This document shows, piece after piece, positions 1 through 16,047 of a DNA stretch of 16,047 nucleotides (position 1 is the stretch's first letter; each line of letters begins with the position of its first letter). Under the pieces are notes generated by a model that saw only the letters and a list, made by a program, of their open reading frames with translations, was not told the DNA's origin and made no database searches. Origin of the DNA: Pigoraptor vietnamica (Eukaryota; Opisthokonta; Filasterea); NCBI GenBank assembly GCA_943704525.1, contig CALSCQ010003290.1, forward strand, positions 1 through 16,047. Direction: 5' to 3'. Both the position numbers and the translations under genes were made by a program.

Positions 1-114
<114 letters not shown>

Positions 115-190
115 GTGTGTGTGTCAGAGTGTGTGAGGCACACAAAGTATTGCGCATGTTTGCCATGGCTCACTTGAGCCGTGCTATCAG

Positions 191-987
191 GTCGCTGGCT
201 GTGCGAGGTGTGTGCTCATTGCGACGACTGCGGCGCCAAGACCCCCGGCCCTGGCAATTGCAAGTGGAAGCACGAGGTGGGACATTACTTTCTTTGCTCT
301 GTTCTTGGTGCTTGTATATTCTTTTATGAGCTTTGTCTCATTATGTGGACCCCCGCCGCATACTGTATGTTCTTCCAAGACCCTTTCTCACCGCGGACAC
401 ACCGCAGTATTCGAAGTCGGAAGACGGAAGCGACCCAAAGTTTCTGCGCACGCTCTGCATGGCCTGCGCCAAGTGAGTGATGCGTCATCATGACGGGTGG
501 CGGTGCATTGCGGTCACGTTACGCTTCGCGCGCGTTGACTTGACATGTCCATGCACACATGGCTGACTGCTGTGTCTCTTTTTTCTCGTTTCCGTTCGAC
601 AGGCTGTTCAACAAGGGCCTCTTCTGTCCCGTGTGTCTCAAAGTGTTCCCTGAGGACACGGAGGAGCCCATGATGTGCTGCGACAAGTGCGACCGGTGGA
701 TTCACAAGGGTGCGTGCGACCATGCATGTGTGCTCGTGTGTGCATGACACTTTGCATGTTCGCATACATATTGTGGCGACTGGCTTTCGGGTCTTGGAGT
801 TGACGGCTGTGGGTCATTTGCGTACCTTCCAGGGTGCGACCCGACAGTGGACGATGCGGCGTACAAGCGGCTCTCGAAGAGCTCGAGCAAGTACACGTGC
901 CCCGTGTGCAGCGGCGCAAAGCCTGAGCTCTGCGACCGCTTCCACAAGGACAAGAAGGCGGACGTGAAGCCCTCTGGAAAGAAGTGA
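191..987 (+). CDS. PHD-finger protein, C-terminal part (5' partial, 4 exons visible)
   Basis: Exons are 191-276, 408-472, 603-709 and 833-987 (stop TGA 985-987). Phases agree at every join, and the donors are GTGGGA, GTGAGT and GTGCGT. The exons give about 136 residues. WLCEVC at the start looks like the last Cys pair of a PHD finger encoded upstream. A Cys-rich knuckle (CAHCDDCG, later LCMACAKLF) follows, then a full C4HC3 PHD finger: FCPVC, MMCCDKCDRWIH, KGCDP, YTCPVC. The order and spacing resemble the tandem PHD fingers of KMT2C/D (MLL3/4) proteins, known readers of histone tails in the nucleus. The protein ends in a Lys-rich tail 28 residues after the last Cys pair, with no SET domain. 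The start of the gene is outside the window. The acceptor at 190 is inferred. Assignment as a PHD protein is secure; orthology to KMT2 is not. Confidence 0.85.
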
Positions 988-1212
988 CGAAGGAGTGATG
1001 CAACTGCGGGCGAGTGGTCGGGGACATGCGGCGTGCGATGAGCGCGACGCTACTTCGCTTCGCCAATGGCGCTGCGTGGACGGCCGGTCTGCATTCCGAT
1101 TGCCGCACACACGGCGTGCGAAATGAGCAAAGTGGGGCCTGGTGCCAATATATTGCCTGAACGGAGCAATCGCGAGTGTCACAGCCGTCACGCACAACGT
1201 CACGCACAACCG
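988..1212. other. Convergent intergenic gap with short tandem repeat
   Basis: 225 bp separate the stop codons of two converging genes. No AATAAA signal is visible on either strand. CGTCACGCACAA occurs twice (1186-1197, 1198-1209), and a third partial copy (1211-1220) overlaps the stop codon of the M16 peptidase. Nothing else is recognised. Confidence 0.7.
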
Positions 1213-9557
<8,345 letters not shown>

Positions 9558-10100
9558 CCGACTAAAATAAAAGAAAATAAACACCTGGACAAATTTATTT
9601 TCTAGTTCTAGAGTAATACATTAATCATACAAAGTATTAGTTATTACAAACGTCCGGACATGCGAAATGCAATTTGGCCGAGAATTGCGGACACTTTGCG
9701 GTGACCGCACCCGCAATAGGTGAGTGTTAACATTTAATGAAAGGTGGGTGTTACCCTTGGAATGGCATTATAAGACAAGGTGGGTGTTAGAGTCACAATG
9801 GTACTGGACTGTTTGAGGTAGGGTGGGGATTATAGGCCTCCCTTTGTTTAGTGAGACGTGGGTGTTTCAACTGCGTCGGCGATCGATATGACACAACACA
9901 CAAAAAGGTGAAAGGCACATCACCTTTTTTTCATTATTTCTGAGAACCTGCTATAGGCAGCTCCTCCTTAATCTCGGCGTTGGCGCGCCACGCAGCCGCG
10001 CACTGTGTGCGACAGTTAGGAGGACCTGCCGACTTTGCGGCTCTGTTTTACATTCCCTCTCGCCCTCAAACGATAGCTCAACGCTTTGCAATTTCCGGGA
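9558..10100. promoter_or_regulatory. Divergent intergenic region between IDE-like and NAD kinase genes
   Basis: 543 bp between opposing start codons, visibly more AT-rich than the flanking exons, so it probably holds both promoters. Five related motifs occur in the same orientation: AGGTGAGTGTTA (9718-9729), AGGTGGGTGTTA (9742-9753 and 9778-9789), a weaker GGGTGGGGATTA (about 9820-9832) and CGTGGGTGTTT (9857-9867). A hairpin lies at 9902-9929. No TATA box or initiator could be placed with confidence. The promoter role is inferred from position only. Confidence 0.5.
9902..9929. repeat. Perfect 10-bp inverted repeat with 8-nt loop
   Basis: AAAAAGGTGA (9902-9911) pairs with TCACCTTTTT (9920-9929) around the loop AAGGCACA, followed by more T. 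It would form a hairpin in RNA or DNA, 170 bp upstream of the NAD kinase start. It looks like an intrinsic terminator but the genome is eukaryotic, so no function is claimed. Confidence 0.8.
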
Positions 10101-10351
10101 ATGTCCGAGCACGGCAGCGGCGACGCGCGTACTGTCAGCCAGAACAACGGGTCTTCACAGTCAGGCGCGTCGACGCCCTTCGACGAGCTTGACGATGAGT
10201 TTGATCCCGACTGCGGGTGTCCCAGCATAGAGTCGCTCAAGTGGGTACTGCGTGTGACGCGCGTTGTGCTCACGTCGTAAGTGCATTCCTTTCCGTCAAT
10301 TTTCTCATGGCAGTGTGTGTGTACGCGTGCGTGTGTGTGTGAAAGAAGCAG

Positions 10352-10448
<97 letters not shown>

Positions 10449-12758
10449 TAGGTTCTGCATGGCGCTTGCGTGGAGATGCGAATGCGGAGAAGCTCTATTC
10501 ACTCTGGTGATGGACTTTCGATGGATTACTTCTTCTTTTCACGGTTGTATGAAAGCGTGTTAGTTGAAGCAGCTGAACTGCAGCTACCACGCACGAATGC
10601 ACGTGTACTCAGTTTGACCCTTTGTGCGCCTCTTGTGTACATGCCACGCACGAATGCACGTGTACTCAGTTTGACCCTTTGTGCGCCTCTTGTGTACATG
10701 CCACGCACGAATGCACGTGTACTCAGTTTGACCCTTTGTGCGCCTCTTGTGTACATTGCCACGCACGAATGCACGTGGTGCTCTTTGACCCTTTGTGTGC
10801 TTCGTGTGTACATTGCAACGCACGAATGCACGTGGTGCTCTATTGGCCTTTTGTGCGCCTCTTGTGTACATTGCCACGCACGAATGCACGTGATCTTTGA
10901 CCTTTGTGTGCTTCGTGTGTGCATTGCAACGCACGAATGCACGTGGTGCTCTGTTTGACCCTTTGTGTGCTTCGTGTGTGCATTGCAACGCACGAATGCA
11001 CGTGGTGCTCTGTTTGACCCTTTGTGTGCCTCTTGTGTGCATTGCCATGCACGAGGCACGTGGTGCTCTGTTTGACCCCTTGTGCGCCTCTTGTGTGCAT
11101 TGCCATGCACGAGGCACGTGGTGCTCTTTGACCCTTCTGGACACATTGCCGCTGCAGGAGTCGCTCTGGTTCCATACGCCACAACAACTCGGCCATCACC
11201 GACAGAGCCAACAGAATCCGGTGCGTCTTTGCGCCCCATCGCATCACGTGTTGCTTCCTGCCGTTATTTCACGCACTGCACGTCGATTGCGTACTCCCTC
11301 GTGCGAACACGACGGCGCATGCACGCCCATTGTGCAACTCTGCATGTCTTGCGTGTCTTCGATTGCGCACTCCCTCGTGCGAACACGACGGCGCATGCAC
11401 GCCCATTGTGCAGCTCTGCATGCCTTTCGTGTCTTCGATTGCGTACTCCCTCGTGCGAACACGACGTCGCATGCATGCCCATCGTGCAACTCTGTGCATG
11501 TCTTGCGTGTCTGGCCACTCCCGCGGATCATACACCTTCTCACGCACTTTGCCTCTGAAGTTAATGGATGCACACCCAAGGATTGAAACTGATATCGACA
11601 TCGCTCCCCTTGCCTCCCCTGCCGACAACAGCAAGTCGTCGAAGGAGCTGCACGGCGTGAAGCTCCAGTGGAACGAGCGCCCGCAGAACGTCCTCATCAT
11701 CAAGAAATTCCGCGACTACACCGTCTCGCGCAAGCTGAAGGAGATTGCGACGTGGCTCGTCAACGTCAAGGGCATGCGCGTGTACGTCGAGACGACCGTG
11801 CTGCAGGAGCACGTGCTCCTCCTCGACAATGACTTTGGGCCGACGTTCAAGCAGTTGCACCCGCTCGACGAGTTTTGCATTCGCACGATGGCGGACGAGA
11901 TCGACTTTATCGTGTGCCTCGGCGGGGACGGGACGATCCTCTACGCGTCGTCGCTCTTCCAGCACTTTGTGCCGCCGGTGATCTCGTTCCACATGGGCTC
12001 GATGGGCTTCCTCATGCCGTTTGACTTCAAGAACTACGCAAAGCACATGTCGGACCTGCTCGAGGGTCGCTGCCACCTCACCATGCGCGCGCGCCTCCAG
12101 TGCGAGATATTCCGCACGAGCCAGTCGTGCCGCGGGTGCTCGTCGCAGGCCCCCGCGAACGCCGACCACATACACCTTCCTGCCACTGGCGCGAATGCGG
12201 CGCAGATATCTCCGTCGGCTGCGATGCGCCACTCTGCGTCTGCGCCTCTCGCTATGAAGCAGCGCGACGCGGCGGCCCCTGCGGCCGGGAGCGGCGCCGA
12301 GGGACAGGGCACGTCCCCGTCGTCGGCCGCGCCGCACCGACACCGCCGTTACAGCAACGCGCTGGGGCAGATGGCGTCGGAGCTGCTCAGCTCGAGCCCT
12401 TCGGCGGAGACGACGCCGGCCGGGCGTGCAGTGGCGGCGGGCGACGGCACGTTCATGACACCCAACGCGCACTGGACGGGGACCATACAGGTGATGAATG
12501 AGGTGGTGATTGATCGGGGCCCGTCGCCGTACCTGGGCGATCTCGAGGTCTATTGCGATGGAAAGCTCGTCACGACGGTGCAGGGCGACGGTCTTATTGT
12601 GGGAACGCCAACGGGCAGCACGGCGTACTCGGTTAGCGCGGGCGGATCGATGGTGCACCCGTCGGTCCCGGCGATCTTGCTGACGCCCATTTGTCCGCAC
12701 ACGCTCTCGTTCCGCCCCATCCTTGTGCCGGACACGGTCGAGATCAAGGTGTGTGTGT

Positions 12759-12798
<40 letters not shown>

Positions 12799-13142
12799 GC
12801 GCGTGCGTGCGTGCGCGTTCGTGCATGCCGGCATGCATGTGGACATGTAGCTGTGCGTAAACATTCCGTGCTGATTCGTATTGTTCCTCTCGCAGGTGAT
12901 TGTGAGCTTGACGAGCCGCAACATGGCGTACGCGTCTTTCGACGGTCGCAACAGGCAAGAGCTGTGCCAGGGTGATGGCATCCGCGTCACGGCGTCGTGC
13001 TTCCCCGTGCCCACCGTCAACCGCCGCGACCAGAGCGCCGACTGGTTCAGCAGCCTCAGCAGGTGTGTGTTACTGCAATTGCGGCTTAGAACCTCTCCGC
13101 CCATTTATTCGTTGTGCCTTACGGTGGATTATTATTATTATT

Positions 13143-13225
<83 letters not shown>

Positions 13226-13341
13226 TGTGTGTGGTGTGTGTGTGTGTGGTGTGTGTGTGTGTGTGGTGTGTGTGTGTGGTGCGTGTGTGTGTGTGGTGTG
13301 TGTGTGTGGTGCGTGTGGTGTGTGTGTGTGTGTGTGTGGTG

Positions 13342-13401
<60 letters not shown>

Positions 13402-13559
13402 TTTGCCGGATGTGATTTTGACCCGCATTAATCCGCGATGGCAGGTGTCTCGGGTGGAACGAGCGGCAGCGACAACTGCCGTTCAACGAGGACGGCCTCG
13501 ACATTGCGGTGCCTTCGGGACGCCCATCCCTTGCGCGTCGCTTCAGCAGTAACCAGTAA
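10101..13559 (+). CDS. NADK: NAD kinase (ATP-NAD kinase)
   Basis: Phosphorylates NAD to NADP, the committed step of NADP supply. Exons are 10101-10276, 11158-11220, 11581-12748 (the acceptor before 11632 is equally in frame), 12896-13062 and 13445-13559; phases agree throughout. The product is 562 residues, or 545 with the later acceptor. Visible family motifs: PQNVLIIKK at the start of the kinase fold, [15 protein letters not shown] (GGDGT diphosphate loop, residues 194-198 of the long form), [58 protein letters not shown] and YASFDGR. These follow the order of animal NADK. The N-terminal 100 or so residues are Ser/Asp-rich and not conserved, as in animal NADK. An insertion of about 123 codons lies at 12113-12481. 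The stop TAA overlaps a good donor site, and a further terminal exon is possible (13802-13904). ATG at 10101 is the first in-frame ATG of the exon. Confidence 0.94.
10315..10445 (+). repeat. GT-rich stretch followed by (GA)46 microsatellite
   Basis: GTGTGTGTGTACGCGTGCGTGTGTGTGTG (10313-10341) leads into a pure GA run at 10354-10445. It lies in NAD kinase intron 10277-11157. Here the sense RNA is purine-rich, unlike the C/U tracts of the IDE gene. Confidence 0.94.
10587..11140 (+). repeat. 53-59-bp minisatellite, 10 copies, each with CACGTG
   Basis: Copies start at 10587, 10644, 10701, 10759, 10816, 10874, 10927, 10986, 11045 and 11103. The unit starts CCACGCACGAATGCACGTG and ends in TTGTGTACATTG or TTGTGTGCATTG. 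The first three copies are nearly identical and later ones drift (GTACTCAG becomes GTGCTC, ACGCACGAATG becomes ATGCACGAGG), but CACGTG is kept in all ten. It occupies most of NAD kinase intron 1, just upstream of the 63-nt exon. Confidence 0.94.
11284..11513 (+). repeat. 76-bp minisatellite, 3 copies
   Basis: Copies start at 11284, 11360 and 11436. The unit starts CGATTGCGTACTCCCTCGTG and includes GAACACGACGGCGCATGCA. The third copy is slightly longer (about 78 bp) and most diverged. It fills NAD kinase intron 2 and is unrelated to the array in intron 1. Confidence 0.92.
12749..12822 (+). repeat. (GT)n tract starting at a 5' splice site
   Basis: The GT run begins with the donor dinucleotide itself (12749) directly after the exon end ATCAAG. 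It continues with one GTAT interruption to about 12792, then as GTGC/GCGT sequence. The intron is 12749-12895. Confidence 0.93.
12822..12837. repeat. 16-bp perfect palindrome
   Basis: TGCATGCCGGCATGCA is identical on both strands and lies inside NAD kinase intron 12749-12895. Confidence 0.85.
13126..13400 (+). repeat. (ATT)6 plus interrupted (GT)n microsatellite
   Basis: Six ATT units (about 13127-13145) are followed by GT repeats to 13400. From 13218 on, an extra G (GGTG) breaks the GT run every 12-26 bp, giving a higher-order pattern. It lies in NAD kinase intron 13063-13444, whose donor is also GTGTGT. Confidence 0.94.
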
Positions 13560-13801
13560 GAAATTCATGCAGTCTGGAATTTTACGCATTAAGTCCTCTC
13601 GCACATACGTCAGCGGCGCCACATTCCTCAAAAGCGCAGAGGAAAGTGAGAGTGCGCACTTTTGTATTGGCCGAGTGGCGGCACTTTGGGGCGGGGTGAC
13701 TGTTGATACGCAAAAGGTGACTGCGTGTGACAACCAGGCGTTCCCCATAACAGTTGGTGCCTCTTCAAATCGGTTGCCAGGCAATCTTTAATTAATTTCA
13801 G
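13560..13801 (+). other. NAD kinase 3' region or last intron
   Basis: 242 bp after the TAA at 13557-13559. If the donor GTAAGA at 13556 is used, 13556-13801 is an intron ending in TTTAATTAATTTCAG, a strong acceptor with a polypyrimidine/AT tract. Otherwise it is 3' UTR. No poly(A) signal is recognised. Confidence 0.5.
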
Positions 13802-13904
13802 AGGAAACAGCCGGCGGAGGCGTGCTTTTCACTCGGCTCAGTCAGTCGTTAGCGCACAGACTCGAATGAAGCTGAATGGTGAACGACAGTCGTCTGCGCT
13901 GTAA
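13802..13904 (+). other. Possible alternative last exon of NAD kinase
   Basis: Splicing from CA|GTAAGA (exon end 13555) to this acceptor keeps phase (CA+A gives Gln) and opens 33 codons to TAA at 13902-13904. The tail is basic and Ser-rich (starts GNSRRRRAFHS, ends GERQSSAL). The C-terminus of NADK is not conserved between species, so homology cannot decide. Confidence 0.4.
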
Positions 13905-14309
13905 ATCGAACGGGACGACGTGGCCCGGCGACCCGCGTGCACCACCCGGCCGACGAGTCAACAGGCCGGGCACTGCCGGCTCTATCACACGGTCAGGCGC
14001 CGCGATCCACGGCGAGCCGAGCTGGACTCGGGACTAATGCCTAACTAGTACCCGAGCCAGTTGCAGTTGCCGAAAGCGCGCGACCGCCGCGGTGATCGAC
14101 CCTACTCGGCCGAAGTCACTTGGGGCTCACCGTCCGGCGCCAGTTCGAAGCGCCGGAGCGTGCCGGTTTGCACCGGCCCGTCGGTCACTGAACGCTGAAA
14201 CCGGCCGGCCCGGCGGCCCGCGAGTGTACACTGACGACGGGGGCTGGCAATCAGCATTCTCAGTCTGACGGCACCAGTCTGATTGCCCCGGCTCGGGTGA
14301 GCAGAGAAG
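13905..14309. promoter_or_regulatory. GC-rich leader with several hairpins, upstream of the membrane protein gene
   Basis: 405 bp without a supported gene. Inverted repeats: CCCGGCC/GGCCGGG (13945-13951, 13964-13970); a 14-bp stem with two single-base bulges (14022-14060); CCGGCGC/GCGCCGG (14134-14140, 14150-14156); GGCAATCAG/CTGATTGCC (14246-14254, 14279-14287). It presumably includes the promoter and 5' UTR of the gene at 14310. Function is inferred from position. Confidence 0.5.
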
Positions 14310-15968
14310 ATGTCCGGCTTGGCGGGGAACGACACGGACACGTCGCCGACACTTGCGGCGGAGGCGGAGTATGCCGTGTGGTATGGCGTGCTGCTCAACG
14401 GCATCTCGATCGGGTGCGATCTGATGAATCTCATCCTAATGCAACGCCTGTTCACGCTCGCCCACTTCCGTTTCACGTGGGGGGACGTCGTCGCATTCTT
14501 CCAGCGCCGGGGTGGCAAGAGGACGAGCGTCACCATGATCACAGGCCCGACCCACCGTCGCGTCAGCGTGGGGAGCAGTGAGCACGCGGCCGGGCAACAG
14601 GGCGTGCCGGAGAATTACCTCGCTGCGGTTCTGTGGCTGCTGCTCATCTCGATCGTGTTGTGGGTGAGTGGAACTGAAAGCGCACGGCCGAAGTTTTTTT
14701 GTTGGTGACATTCAGTTCCCGGCTCATTCGACAACCCAGCATTACGCGCCGGTGATCATGACACTGTCCGTCGCCTGTTATTAACGCGCGTCCAACCGTC
14801 TCGGCTCCGTGGCCGTTCGCAGCTGGTTGGCGTCTTCGACGACACTCTCGCCGGTTCAACGGACGCGTTCGAAGGGAAGGACGAGCTGGCCGCGTTCGTC
14901 TGCCACGCAAACTACGGCTTTAGCGAGGTGGGTCCACCGGCAGACGCACACGCAGCCTTCACCGACGGCCAGGCCATGCAGACCCTACTCGTCGTCGCTG
15001 TAGAACCCTTGAATTTCTTGGCCTTGACGTACCGCGCGCACCCCTCCGTTCTCGATGATCTGACGACCCTGTCGCACAGGCGCGCACACACACGCCACTG
15101 ACAAAGCATTCAACCCGTATTCCCGCAGACGCTGTACACGACGGCACTCTTTCTGACCATGTGCCGGATCATCCACCCGCCCTTCGTTTGGGTCGTCGTC
15201 GGATGGGTGTTCATCGTGAGCGGGCACCTTCTCTCCTTCGCCACCTACATCGTGTCCACAATGTCCGAATCGCCGCAGTTCGAAGACGCCGTCTCGTACG
15301 ACACGGGCGACCACGTGTGGATATCGACGCTCGTCTACCTCTCCGTGCTCGACGCCGTCTTCGCGCTGCTCCTCATCGTCGACTTCCTGCGACAGTTCCA
15401 CAGCGAGTTGCGCACGTTCTCGCAAAAGTTCCGCGCCGTCCTCGGGTCCGAGTACGCGTTCCTCTTCATAGAGCTTACAATCTCCGTCGTCTACATCATT
15501 CTGGAGGCGCTCGTCGCGGCGACCGAGATCGACACCTTCGACAACGCCGGCAACGTCGTCGTTGCCCTCCGCCACTATCTCGCCATGTCCTTCATCGCAT
15601 ATCTCGTCAACGAAGTGCAAACCGTGCCCGAACACATCGTCGGCGGAAACGGGGAGGGAATGGGCTCGCTCGTTCGCGCAAAGTCGTCGGGGCTCGGCGT
15701 CTCGCGTTCGATCATGTGCCTCCGCGATCCCGCGCTGGGAGGCCTCGTACACCACCACCTTCACTCCGGCAGCGACCGCGACGCGAGTCTCCACAGCCGC
15801 TCAGGGCACTCGCCGGCGTCGCACGGGTGGGTGCACTCTGCGGAAGGGAAACTGGCCGCCATTCCCGCCGCCGACGCGGAAGCACCCGCAGCAACCGTCG
15901 TGGAGGCAATGCCGAACACTGTGACGGTCGAGGTATCGCAGACGGACGAGCCGCAGGCGGAAGCGTGA
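14310..15968 (+). CDS. Predicted seven-pass membrane protein, function unknown
   Basis: Exons are 14310-14663, 14823-14927 and 15129-15968, all junctions phase 0, donors GTGAGT and GTGGGT; 432 residues. Hydrophobic segments fall at about 22-46, 102-123, 150-168 (weak), 173-196, 216-240, 260-284 and 295-316. There is no signal peptide. The N-terminus is short and acidic with a possible glycosylation sequon, NDT at 7-9. The loop between segments 1 and 2 is basic (QRRGGKR, THRR). Segments 2 and 3 flank an acidic loop (DDTLAGSTDAFEGKDE). The last ~115 residues are a hydrophilic Gly/Ser/His/Ala-rich tail. Seven segments, an outside-facing N-terminus by the positive-inside rule and a long cytosolic tail give a GPCR-like topology, but I see no DRY, NPxxY or other family motif and do not recognise the family. 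A transporter or sensor is equally possible. ATG 14310 is the first in-frame ATG after the structured leader. Confidence 0.8.
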
Positions 15969-16047
15969 TAAACCACGTGCGCGCAGCAAACTGCAATGAA
16001 GTGAACACCTAATCTGAAAGCGCCAAAACACCAATCGTCCCCCCCCC
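15969..16047 (+). other. 3' flank of the membrane protein gene, ending in a C run
   Basis: 79 bp after the stop. The last eight bases are C, and the run may continue beyond the window edge. No poly(A) signal is seen. Confidence 0.6.

Noticed and set aside
9902-9935. Intrinsic (rho-independent) terminator
   Set aside because: The stem is AT-rich at its base and the genome is clearly eukaryotic; kept only as a hairpin.
10526-11239. 237-aa antisense open frame and Cys/His-rich sense frames ([13 protein letters not shown]) over the 57-bp array
   Set aside because: The 57-bp units preserve frame by being 19 codons long, but indels in later copies shift it. The zinc-finger look comes from the GT/GC-rich repeat, and there is no homology or start context.
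10587-11513. CRISPR-like look of the regular repeats
   Set aside because: Units are contiguous tandem copies with no unique spacers, inside introns of a eukaryotic gene.
12113-12481. Unrecognised intron in NAD kinase
   Set aside because: No donor of the GTRNG type used elsewhere occurs in it, and the frame is open throughout; treated as a coding insertion.
11561-12958. 465-aa open frame antisense to NAD kinase
   Set aside because: Arg-rich shadow of a GC-rich coding exon; the sense frame has clear NADK motifs.
14134-14160. tRNA T-arm-like GTTCGAAGC
   Set aside because: No matching acceptor, D or anticodon arms nearby; it is the loop of a GC hairpin.
14985-15794. 269-aa antisense frame and 15161-16012 sense frame over the membrane protein gene
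   Set aside because: Arg/Glu/Val- or Arg/His/Pro-rich shadows of a GC-biased exon. The frame used has coherent transmembrane segments and matching splice phases.

Overview
The window is nuclear DNA from an intron-rich eukaryote, most likely a unicellular protist. Coding exons are GC-rich, and GT-AG introns of about 105-880 bp interrupt every gene. Many introns are filled with microsatellites ((GT)n, (GA)n) and minisatellites. I cannot name the lineage. No tRNA, rRNA, transposon, CRISPR array or prokaryote-style operon is visible. I read all gene models by hand from conserved protein families and splice signals.

Layout, left to right. (1) 1-987, + strand: the 3' end of a PHD-finger gene whose upstream exons lie outside the window; its C-terminal zinc-finger module resembles the tandem PHD fingers of KMT2C/D-type proteins. 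(2) 1213-9557, - strand: a complete insulin-degrading-enzyme-like M16 metallopeptidase in about 24 exons, converging on gene 1 across a 225-bp gap. (3) 9558-10100: an AT-rich divergent intergenic region with five related GGTGGGTGTTA-like motifs and a hairpin. (4) 10101-13559 (or to 13904), + strand: an NAD kinase in 5 or 6 exons, with two minisatellites in its first two introns and GT tracts at or near two donor sites. (5) 13905-14309: a GC-rich leader with several hairpins. (6) 14310-15968, + strand: a predicted seven-pass membrane protein in 3 exons that I do not recognise. The window ends in a run of C.

The genes look like unrelated housekeeping and regulatory genes: a chromatin reader, a cytosolic or organellar peptidase, NADP synthesis and a membrane protein. 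Only the M16 peptidase and NAD kinase share a possible control region, because they are divergent with start codons about 540 bp apart.

The most unusual material is intronic. Nearly all long dinucleotide tracts read (UG)n in the sense RNA whichever strand the gene is on, and several lie close to 5' splice sites. All 31 confidently placed donors have G at +5, and most are GTGNG. One intron is GC-AG. One minisatellite multiplies a branch-point-like CTAAT, and another multiplies CACGTG. I found no evidence for a wholly new molecular system; the membrane protein and the intron architecture are the best leads.
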